A stretch of DNA of 64,000 nt, from the NCBI GenBank assembly GCA_021014325.1, contig CM037467.1, positions 11,298,773 to 11,362,772 of the forward strand. The letters are read 5' to 3'. The notes beneath the pieces are model-generated. The model made no database searches. It was given only the letters and a program-made list of their open reading frames with translations, and was not told where the DNA came from. The translations under genes and the position numbers were made by a program. This stretch comes from Plazaster borealis (lineage: Eukaryota > Echinodermata > Asteroidea > Forcipulatida > Labidiasteridae). Of this stretch, positions 40,401-52,400 are shown one piece after another. Every line of letters begins with the position of its first letter. Position 1 is the first letter of the stretch.

Positions 40401-43400
40401 TTGAAATATTTTTTTTTCTCTTAATATTTCACTATTGTTTGAATTAAAACTTTCTTTGATCATCATGTGGACATTTTGTTTCTGTTAAGATTGTAATTTA
40501 ATGAATATATAAGGAAATTTTCAGCACTGTAGCTTGCAGTCTGGGTCCGATTTCGTAAATTTGCTCAAGCAGGAAATATTGCTTAAAAATTTTCTGCAGG
40601 GTACCAATCATCAACAGTAAATATGACATAACATTGAATGGTAACCATTATTGTTTTGTGCTTTAGGTAATGTTTTATGCTTATAAGCAGCTCTGTGAAA
40701 TTGGGGCTTTAATAAGAAACTGACAATCTACAAATGTTTAATCAAAAGGCATGGCGTTTCCCACCTTTTAATTCTCGCTAAACTTTAAAAGTCATCTCGA
40801 TGATTCTTGGTCTAGATCTCTGCCTTGCAGTCTAAGCTTGATGCGCTCAAGCACGGTGTGGAGACGGCGGACGGCACAGGAAGCTCCGACTCCGGAGAGG
40901 TCGTGACCTCTGAGGTCTCCCTCCTGAAACAATTGGAGGAAGACAAAGAAGCTCTGGAGAGAAAAGACAAAGAGGTATTGTCTTTTTTTTCCCTACTTTT
41001 TTTTGTTGAGTTTTCATTTGACCTAAGATTCTGTAATTGTTTAAAGTCAATGATGTTGCTGGTTCGAATCCAGCTGGGCCCTTTTGTCCTTGAGCCAGAC
41101 ACTTTCGTCCTTTTCCCTCATGATGAAATGGGTAGGCCACCGGTGATTTATGATATTGTTTTCTTCTGACTCTCATTGCAAGTACCACCTCTTAATCCAA
41201 GGCCCAGTTTTATTTGCTAAGCAAAAATTAGCAGGGTACCAGTCTTGGGCAATGTTGATTACATGTTACTTTGGCTGGTAACCCATTTCTGCTAAGCCGA
41301 ACCTTTCTATGCTTAGCAGGTTTATAAAATAGAGGCCATGGCAGTTATTGATTCTTTGATGAGAAAATCAAATACAAGAATTAAATTGGAAAAAATTAGA
41401 TTTTTGAAATTTTTGTCTTGGTCTCATTCATGCCAGATTGAGAACCTCGTCGAGCAGTTGGAGCAGTTCCGTGAGGAGATCATCAATAAGGATGAGGAGA
41501 TTTCTCAGCTGGACATGCAGATTGAGGTCGGTAATAGAGAACAGGATTCAGGACGGGAAGACTTACAGGGACAGCTGGACCAGGCCCTCGAAGAGGTGCA
41601 CCAGCTGGAGGTAAGAGAGGTTCTCAACAAAATGCTGCTCCATTTGGAATGTTTCAGTTACAGACAACACGGGTTGTTTTTTAAAAGAGAAATGCTGTCG
41701 TTCCTTGTATGCACTGTCCCTATTTGGACTGGGGGATAGTCCTTGCACTCGCTGGCGTTTGTTGAACAACATTGTTCCCAATTCCATAAAGTTGTTTATC
41801 GGTAAGCGTGTTTGCTTTGTTGTGTCGTTCGTCTGGTAGCACAAACCAACTGGCAAGTTAACCTGTTTCAGATTACGGTAGACTGTGGTTATGAAGGATT
41901 GAAATTGATGGCCGGGTGATCGATCAGGACCCAATTTCATAAAGCCGCTCAATCACAAAAAGTAGGTAAGCACACAAAAATTTTGCTTACCAGAATAAGG
42001 TTACCAGCCAAACTACCATGTCACATGTACAATTTGTGACTGGTATCCTGCCCATGTCTGCTTAGCAGACGATTGTTAAGCAATATTTTCTGCTAAAGCA
42101 GCTCTGTGAAATTGGACCAGTACAATAATTTTCATGCACCACGAGCTTCAGAATTGGTGGATGCTGTGGCGTTATAACTGTTCACTTATTATTATTATTA
42201 TTAATTTTATAAAAATGATGCCAAGTTTAACGTATGAATTCCTCCCAGGACAAGGTGACGTCATCCAGTCATGACATCACCGCCTCCATGCCACGCTTTG
42301 CCCAGGAGCTCCTCGACGAGAAGAACCAAGAGATCGACCACCTCAACGAGCAGCTGACCCAGGTCATGCAGGACCTGGAGGAGGCCAAGCACGCCCAGGA
42401 AGAAGAGATACAGCGCCCCCAAGAGGCTGCTGTAGGCCAGGCTGAGGATGCCAAGCTGAAACTGGAGGAGTTGGTGAGTAGGAAGCTACTTTGCTTAGCA
42501 GAGGTTTTTTGCTTATTGAGATTTCAATAATCTTGCTAGAATCTTGCTCGAAATCTTGGGTCGTTAGAAAGCCAAAGGCTTATTTGACCCCTCTCATCAA
42601 AGACTTAAATGCAGACACTATGGAGGGGTGTTAGCTGCAGACAATGAAATTAAAAGCGAGGTGCACTACTTAATAACGAGATACAAATTTATAATCACGG
42701 TTTTTCCAGTATTTGTTTAAGTTAGTAATAATGCAGTAGGCCTGCAGGAGACTGAATAATATAGAGAGTAAACTGTTGGCTCTTATCACAACAGCCACCT
42801 CTTCCAAAGTTAATAATAATACTACACAGCTTTTTTATTTGTTCATTTATTTTGGCTTGGAGCCAATTTCATAGCACTGCTTAACGGTAAGCAAATTTTC
42901 GTGCTAACTATAGCAGAAACATTTGCTTAAGCGTAAGCGTATTTCACAGGTTAACAAGAAAATTAGGCGGCCAGCTTGAGCGTTCACCATGAATTTGCAT
43001 TGTTACATCCTTCATTTTCATACAGTAAGCACCGGAAGGTTAGCATGCTATTTCGTGTGCTTACGGCTAGCAGCGCTATGAAATGGAAACTCGCGCAGTA
43101 AGCACAAAATCGGCCGTTAAGCAGTGCTATGAAATTGGGCTCTGGTTAGTTTACCTGGGCAGAAGATGGCTGGTTAAACTACCTATTGGACTCGGTTAAG
43201 TTACCTGGCTGAAAGTTTCCTGGGCTGTTTGCACTGGACTTAAAATGGTCAAGTGACCCATTTGCTTGGTTAGTTTACCCCCCAAGAAAGTCAAATGCGA
43301 ACACAGATTTTGATGCACTTATATGTAAGAAGAAGAAGCTTGCATTGGATTCTTTACTCCTAAAACTCTCTGCTTCCACATCTTCGTCTTCTAGGAGAAC

Positions 43401-46400
43401 CTGAAGACAGAGTACAAGACTAAACTACAAGCCAAAGATGAAGAGATTCAGAGTCTCAAACAGTCACTAGGGAAGGAGCAGAAGAGAGACGTCCCGACGA
43501 GTCCATCTGCCGAGGAGAAACTCAAGGCCCTGCAGAAGAGCAACATTCAACTCCAGGTTCGGATGAAATCTTTTTTGTTGGCATGTGATTTTTCAGGATT
43601 TTTGTTGTTAGTGATTTCAGGATTTTCTCAAAACTTTCTTGAGACTTTAAATTTTCTTGTAAGAAGTAAAGCAGTCACCAACGGGGGAAAAGAAATAGTC
43701 TACATTGTGTCCAAACCTGTAGTTTTTTTATTTCTGGTGATGCACAGAGTCTGTAAACCTCCTGAATTGTAACTTCTGGGAGGTTTTGGGTCTAGATTAG
43801 GCGGGAACCCAGGCCTGGAAGTCATTTTTGAGGAATTTTTACAGTTGTCAAATCTCATCTCTGCCTTGTAACCCATGACATCACATGTTTACAAAAGAGC
43901 CACAGAGCCTGGACTTCCTGCAGGCACAATTTGTACACAGTACAAGGAAAGAAAACATTAACTCTGATACTTTATGGAGATTGCACTGTCTAATTTTTAT
44001 CAACTTTTGATAAGAAGAAACGGGGCATATCTCAAAACTTGTCCAGCTGATACTTTTATAACTCTTTAATTTATGAGGAAATTATGACACCAAATGGTAA
44101 AAGGTTTCCAGCAATCACATGATGCAGTTAAACGCAACAGAGCGCGACCACATACATGTTCAGAATAGAAGATAAAGAAACTAAATGACCACCAACCTCG
44201 TCCCCAGGGTGTGTCGAGCAGTACGAGGCGTACGAGGTTGACCACTCTCTCACCCTGGTATTGGATCATTTGCATATCCAAAAATTTTGGATACGTATGC
44301 AAATTAGAATAGTCTGGCTGTGAACATGGTGAATGCTGAATACACTTTTGTACACCAGTCGTTGTCCAATCAGGGTCCAAGTAAGGAGTTTCCCTCCCAG
44401 GGTTTACTATTGTAAACATGGTTGGAAATAAAGTAAACCATGGGGACGAGGTTGGATGACCACTGCTTGAATATTCAATACTCACTACATATACATGACT
44501 ATTTAAAAGTGTACTGAAGCGTGCGGGGGTAGTGCGATGGACTTGCGGGCAATTCTCTGACACCATATAACCAGTGTAGTATCTCACTTACCAGAAAGGC
44601 CCTGGAATGTACAAGGTTACTCATTTTGTAATCAAAGGTTACACTGTCTATTCATTTCATGACGTATCGCTTAGTCAAAAACAGCATTTATGAACTTGTG
44701 TTCTTGAGATTTGAGATATAAATAACGGTCTTTTGATTTGCTCAGACCCAGTATGACCAAGACATTTCCTCCCTGAAGCAAATGCTGCTGGTCAGAGAGA
44801 GGGAGGTCGCCCATCTTGAAGGGTTGCTGGTCCGCCTGCAGGAGGAAGCCTCCAGTGGGAGTAACATCAAGACTTACAAGAGCCAGATCAAGGCACTTAA
44901 ACAAGAGATCCAGGTATGGGCTGTACGAATAATGCTTGGTGTTGTTTTGAGACTTACACTCTTGTAAAAGGTGAAAAGCTTCATCTGCAATTTAATTTTT
45001 GCTTACTCCTTCTTTGTTCAACTTAAGGACCAGTATGCAAATGTTGACCACAATGTACTATACTACATCATGCATCGTTCGGACGGCCGGGTTGGCAAAG
45101 TGGTTTTCTTCCCTTGCCTTCCGACCCCGATTCGAATCACGCCAGGGGCTCTATGTGGATTCGGTTTTCAGTCCCTACATGATAGCGTGGGTTTTCCCTG
45201 GAATAAATCTCTGGGGTTTTCCCCCCACATCTAAAACGGAAACGTCCTTCCTTGTCTTCTCTCCAGGGGTTCTTGGCTTGTATAGTGATTAAGTTTGTTG
45301 ATCTGATAACCCTTGGCTTCAACAACATAATTAATAAATGAAATTAGATGAAATTGTTCAAACCACTGATGTATTTGGGTCAATCTTCCTTCAGGAAAAA
45401 GACGTACAGATGACCAAGCTGCATCTACAGCTTGACAAACTAGAGGAGAGGCTGTTCCAGCAACAGCAGCAGCAACAGCAGCAGGATCTGGTCGAAGAGC
45501 CACCTCATCTGCAGCAGCCCATCCAAGAAGAGACCAACTGGCAGCGACTGCAGCGAGAGCACGAGCTCCGGATTGCTGAGCTGCAGCAGAAGCACACCGA
45601 GGTGTTGGCGACGCTGCAGACACGCCACCAGGAAGAGCTGGGACATCTGAGGGAGTCACAGGCATCCGACGTGGATAGGCTGCGAGAGCTGGAGATGGAC
45701 TACGACAGGAGGATGGCCAGCCTGCAGGGGTTGTCGCCAGGGAAAACATTGGAGCAGGTTCGTCGAAAAAATATTTTTACAAAACGAAAATTCATGTAGA
45801 TTGCTTTTAAGTGTATTCCTGGTCATTTCTCAACTTTCCAGGAGCTAAGAACTCCAACAGCTTATGAGCTCAAAGGTGTCAATTACGAACTTTATCATCT
45901 AAACCCCCACATGCTCCTATTTATACACCTGGGTGGAGGGAGGCAATTTATGGTAAAGGATGGTGCTAAAACTCAAAAGCATCTAAACAGGAGTGCCTGA
46001 ATTCAATTATATTTTTGGGGTTGAACAAAGAAAAATTGACTAGATCAGGATTTTGAACTTGCGACCTCCAGATTAACATGCCAGTGCTCTGCCAACTGAG
46101 CTATCTAGCCCTAATGTTGGCGGTCTCCCTATTTTGTCAATATCTTTGTTCTTGGGTGTCAGTCAGAAGCCATTTAACCTGTAACTGCGGTGTATTTTTT
46201 TTTTTTTTTTCCTATTATACTTTTTTCTGACAAATCGATTGTTAATAAGGCATTATTAACAAGCTTTTGCCTTTGCAATCAACAGAAGCTGCGAGAGATA
46301 AGGGCAGAGCTCACTCGGCAACACCAAGAACACGTCCGCGACATTCAACGCACCATGGAACGCGAGACCCAGGTCCTGATGGACCAACTTCGGAATGAGT

Positions 46401-49400
46401 ACGCCCAGCACACGCGCGCGAGAGAAGAGCGCCACCGCCATGAGATGGAGGAAGCCGTCTTGAAGGTGAACCGCGATCTGATGTCCGCTCACGCCGATGA
46501 GGTTGGGAAGATCCAAGAGGAGCACAGCCGACAGCTGGAGAGGGTTCTAGCCGCGACGCCCGCCAGCGCTAGCCCCATGGGTAGCTTCATTGCAGGTGGG
46601 GTTACCAACTCAATTGACCTTAATCATGGTGTGGTCAGGTCCCCTGTATACCTACTGATGATAATAGGTCTTGTTTTTCATTTCATATAATGGGACCTGA
46701 CCATTTTATCTTGTCAACATCACTTTGGTTGTCCTAGGGTTTAAGGGAAGCAACCATTTGAAAAAGTTTATTATAAAAAAAAGTGTCAATTTCATATAGT
46801 TGAATTTTTTTGTTTTTTCTAAGACCAAATCTGCAAGCACTTTTTGTCAATGTTTCTCCAAAGCAAGATTTTCTGGCTAACCCACTTAAAAAATAAAAGG
46901 TATTACTATAAAAAAAAGTGTCAATTTCATATAGCTTTATGTAACTTGATTGTTTTTTCTGAAACCAAATCTGCAAGCAGTTTTTGTCAATGTTTCTGCA
47001 AAGCAAGATAATCTGCTAAGCCAGTGGCCCTAGTGCTTACAAGAAATGGTTTTGTTTGTCTGTTCTTTTTGTGACAAGATTATTTTCTCTCTGTGTTTTC
47101 AGACACTGCCAACAGATTGACGAGGGAGCTTCAAGCTACAGAGAGACTGGACTCCAGACTGGTCAGTCAGCTGAAAACGAGGCAGGCTGGGGTCGGTAAA
47201 GAACGGGGGCCGACAGAGGGCGCTGTTCAAAACGGCGGGCTCATGAATGGCGGAGACATCCCAGATAGGTTACAGGTAAGAGTGAAAGAAAGTTTTAAAA
47301 TTTTTCTAAAACTGAAACTCTGGCTAACCCAATTTAACCCAAATTTCCTAGCCATGACCCTTGTCTCCTTGAGTGAGACATTTGTGATTGCTTTTCATTA
47401 CCCAGGACTAAATGGGTACCTGTCGGTGTAGAGTTTATTACTGTAATTGGTTAACGATGGCTGTCGGGGCTGCATACTCCTAGGGAGCTGACGGATAGTT
47501 TCCGAAATGCCTTTGCTCTGATGAACAGGGGTTAGAAGCAAGTACAGTTGGGGTGACCGCGCCTTTTCTGTCGCGGCCCCGAGAATCTGGAACAGTTTTC
47601 CTTACAACATCAGGCAATCACCTACATTACTGACTTTTCAAGACGTCACTCAAATCTCACCTTTTTACAAGAACTTACTGTATGGTGTCATGAGCAACGA
47701 CCTTTGGAATGGCGCCACATAAATGTTACGATTGATTTGGTTGATTTGATTGATATAATAGATAAAGATCTCCTGATAAATGTCAATAGTTAAATTTGAT
47801 TTTTATTACTAATTTCTTTGATTCAAAATTCCCACATATTTCCTTTACTCCAAGGCGGTGCTAAACAGACTTCACAATGAAGGTCTCCAGGTACTCTCCC
47901 TCTCTGATCTGAGATATCTCCGCCAGCAGACATCACCCCGGCCGGACGTCCAGGACGGGACGGACGTCCGGACCCTGCAGGACGCCTGGGAGGCTGAGAA
48001 GCACGCGTTGCTGGATGCCATACAGTCGCTGAAAGATTTAATCTCCGAGGCTAACAAGGGACAGTGGGTGAGAAGAATTCAGCCAATTTTTGCTCACTTA
48101 TGAATCCCTGAATTCCATAAAACTTATAAGATAACTATATATCTCCTGGTCTGTGCAAATGCTCTGTAACTTTGTTGTTCAGTATTTGGGGTGAACAAAG
48201 AAAAGTTGACTAGAACGGGATTTGAACATGCGACCTCTCAATTAACGTGTCGGTGCTCTACCAACTGAACTGTCTAGCCCTGATGTTGGTGTTCTTTTTC
48301 TTGGGTCAATATCTCTCTTCGATCTACTTCTCTAGTGCTGAGGATACTGTTCCCAAGTCTCCTTGGAATCTATAGCTCCAGGGATTACCAAAAGGTGGAA
48401 ATGTCATCATTGCACCGTTCTCCGATAATCTGGATCCAAGTTTCAGACTTTTCTTGTCAGCATTGACTCCCACCCCTGTTGTAGTTATGGACCAATTCTT
48501 GCATAGCCTGGGGTCAATTTAGTAGAGCTGCTTAGGCACGCTGTATTGCTCAGCAAATTTGTGGTAAGAAAAATCAAGTAGGGTACCAGTCACGAATAGT
48601 ACATGATGACATGATATTTTTGGCTGGTAACCTTTTTCTTGTAAGCAGAATTATTCTGTGCTTTGCTAAGTTTTGTGTTTAAGCAGCTCTATGAAACTGG
48701 GTTCTGTACTTTAGAATAGTGAATTTTTGATATTTGTATTTGTATTTTTTGGATTGTAATGAGCATCTGAACATATTTTTAAAATGAAATTTGCGCAATA
48801 TTAAATTTAATATTATTTGACGTGAACAGAAGGAGAAGTCTGAGGAGTCGGATTGGCGAGGCAAACTTCTCCGCGCCATCCAGTCCGTGTTTGACCGAGA
48901 GCGTGACGCACTCCTCGCGGAGCTACGGACCCACGTCATGTCCAGCGGCGATCGGGACTTGTCTCAGGTCCAGCAGCTTGAGAAGAGGATACGAGAGCAG
49001 GTAGGGTCACATGTACTGACCTTAAGGTCAAGGGTCATGGGTCATTGAGAATTTTAGGTTGGCCATATGGCATGTGGGCGATAATGAAATTAGTACTACG
49101 TGCAACTGTGTCTTAGATCGCCACCATATGACGGAATCAGAAATGTAATACCTCTTGGGGGTTCAGGTGTTTTATCGTCTAGACCAAGGGGAGACTAAGT
49201 CCTGCTACTCTAGTTATATATTGTGGAACACCCAGTATATCTGGGGGCTTCATCCTCTAGACCAAGGGGAGTCCCAGACCCACTACCCTAGTCCTTTATC
49301 CATGGTGATGTAGAGAGTCTGTAAATCCTCTGAAATGTAACACCCAGGAGGGTCAGGGGGCTTCATCCTCTAGACCAAGGGGAGACCCAGACCCACTACC

Positions 49401-52400
49401 CTATTCCCTTATTCATGGTGATGTAGAGAGTCTGTAAATCCTCAGAAATGTAACACCCAGGAGGTTCAGGGGGCTTAATCCTCTAGACTAAGAGGGAAGA
49501 CACCCAAGCTTGCTACTCATTTCTCATTTTGGTCTCAAATCTTCTCTTCCAGGAGCTGCATCACAACTCATCCATGGAGCAGATCTACAGTGCCGACCGC
49601 GCATCCCTCCTGGCCGAGGTCGAGCAATTGAGGGTGCACTCTGACATCACTGCCATGGAGCTTCATGAGCAACGACAGAAGCTGACGTCGCAGCTCAACA
49701 GCGTCGAGGAGCACGGCACCAACCGGGAACGACAACTCAAGAGACAACGTGAGTATCATACGTCCTGCTTTTGGGTTTTTTCTGTCTCGTGTAACCCCCC
49801 CCCCCTTCCCATCCCCTGCAAGACATTTTTTATAGAATAAACAGAAAACAACTCCCACATCAAAATAAATAAGTAATATGTTCAAACAGTTTCTTAAAAA
49901 AGCTCCCAGATACATTCTCATTTTCTAATGGAAGTACCCTTATAGGATTTGAGGCATTGCATGGTGAGGTATCAATATATATTTGGTTTGCGGTAACACC
50001 ATGTGTATATCTACTTGCGAGGTAGATTTTGTTCTTTGAGAACCCTTGTTTCTCAAGAAAAGACACTCCTACCCACTTGTTCGCAAGAATGAAAGTTTTC
50101 TTATCCTCTCCCCTAAGGGGTCTTAAACATTCTTTAAAAACCTTCCGTTGTGTTTCAGTTGAAATGATGGAGCACAAATATCGTCAGGAGCGAGTCCTGG
50201 TTGAGGATCTTCAGACCTCGCTGGCCGTGGAGAAGGAGAAGGTCTCCCAGCTTGCCGACGCCCTGAACAAGGAGAAGAACCTGGTCATGGAGCTGCAGAA
50301 CGACATCTCAGAGCTCCAGATCAAACTGGATCGCTTGACGACTAGCAAGGAGAGACTGGAGGCCAAGCTTGCCGAAGTCACGTAAGGGAAACGCCTTTCC
50401 TCGTGTTTTTTTCCGTAAATCCTTGATTCTGATTGGTCGATCCATAGCAACAAGAGTGTGATATTAACCTACATTGCACGGTCAATATCAAACCCTGTTC
50501 TATTGCGCTGTTCTGATTCTGCGTATTGTGCTACTTTGCGTGTCAAGTTTGCTTGAAGATGAATTCGTTATCACACGCGCGCTTGTGGAATGCGGAATCA
50601 AATAGTGAATCTGCGTCCCCATATGCGTGGGACGCAGAAGTGTTATATTTGTCCGTATTCCACTGGGCGCTTGTGTGATAACTATTAATATGAACAGCTT
50701 GCTTTATGAAGTGCCTATTGGTACCTCACACCTGGGTTCAATTTCATAAAGCTGTTTAGCAGGAAATTGTGCTTAGCAAAGAAAAATCTTGCTTAGCAGA
50801 AACAGGTTACCAGCCAAAATACTATGTTATGTATATTGTTTGTGACTGGTTCCCTGCTAATTTTGGCTTAGCATAAATCTGTTAAGCAATATTTTCTGCT
50901 TAAGCAGCTCTATGAAATTGGGCCCTGATTGTTATACAGCGGTGGCTAGCGGAATGGGACGTTCCAGTAATTTCAACAAAATGTGCATGACAGGTTTTGC
51001 ATGGGTTGTGGCTAGTGTCTAGATCATGCATTACAGTCCAAAAAAATTCACAACATCAAATACATATGTGTCGTCTTATTAAAACGAAGCAACAAAATTA
51101 GGTGTTTAGATTTTCGGAACATCAAAGCTATTCATAACTTCATAACAATATTTTGTTAAAAAAAAATTTAAAAAAATTAATATTGAATTTTTATCTTCTC
51201 TTTTTAAAGAATTTCTTAGAGAATGATTTTGGTAATGTTTACAATATCTAACAGTCGTGACTGACAAACCATTGCCATGCAACCAGTATTAATCCACTTC
51301 CCTTATTTCTCCCCGTTCCTTGATTTTGACCTTTGCCCTTTGACCTCACCACCAACAGTGGCATCGCCGAAGGAGTTTTGTAAGTGTGCGCTAATAAAAC
51401 GCATTAAATCTTGCATCATATCAAAAGCATGGACGAAGCACTAATCCAACATTTTAACAAACATTGCCAGAAAATTGCATACAATGTTCTCACACTTGCA
51501 AGAAATTTCCTTTTTTTTTAGTAGGAATGGTTTTATAGATAACTGAAAAAAACAAAACACCCAACATTTTTGTAGAACTAACAGTGGTCGTTGTGTGTTA
51601 GGGGCATGTTGCTTTGCACGGTAATTTATTATTGTAAGCGTAATGCTTGTGGTTGACCAAACTGCATGTTTTGGGTGATGTTTTTTTTTATTTGTGTAAA
51701 ACTGTATGGTATGTTTACTGTATGTCGGGGGCCCCAACTGGTGGATTTAATAAAGTGGTCCCATTCTCATACTGCTGGTAAGGAGAAAATATTGATTTGC
51801 AACCATGGGTAAAATTTTTCAAACTTATAATAATAACAATAATATTTTAAGTGCCAATAATGTTGGTTTCAAAACACTGTCTGAAATGACTCAACTTAAA
51901 CTTACAAACAATATTACAAAAATACTTGTATTTAATTTGCCCTATGCCCTACACATTACACCACACAGGGACACTGACTCCCAAAATGGCGCAACAAAGA
52001 TTTGTTGTGGTGATGACGTCAGGTGAATTGGGTCACTCATAGAAACTGTTCACTTGCCAAAAAGTATCTTGTGAAGGTGTGTTGCTGTAAAGTAACGTTG
52101 AAACTATCCGCTAACAAGTTTGATGAAATTGGGTCCGGGACCAACCACTGCCTTTATGCAATTTTTTCTGTGAATTTATTTTGGAATTCTAGTTAAAAAA
52201 GACTGTGGTGAACCAGTGTTAGATTTTCATGAAAGCTGCTAAGCAAACTAGCTAAGCAGGGAAAGAGTCTGTGCTTACCAGCAGAAGTAGCGCACCCGCT
52301 GAAATGCTGTGTATCTTTCAATCAGTTGCTCATGCCTGGTTCCCTGCAAACTTTTGTCCTCGGCACATTATTTCTGTTTAGCGATAATTTCTGCTTAGCA

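Noticed and set aside
44066..44587. 173-residue minus-strand frame
   Set aside because: Spans a 264-bp MITE with inverted ends and a target duplication; no recognisable domain.
46030..46100. possible tRNA-Lys on the minus strand
   Set aside because: B box mutated and body shared with 48183 and 12935 copies; SINE.
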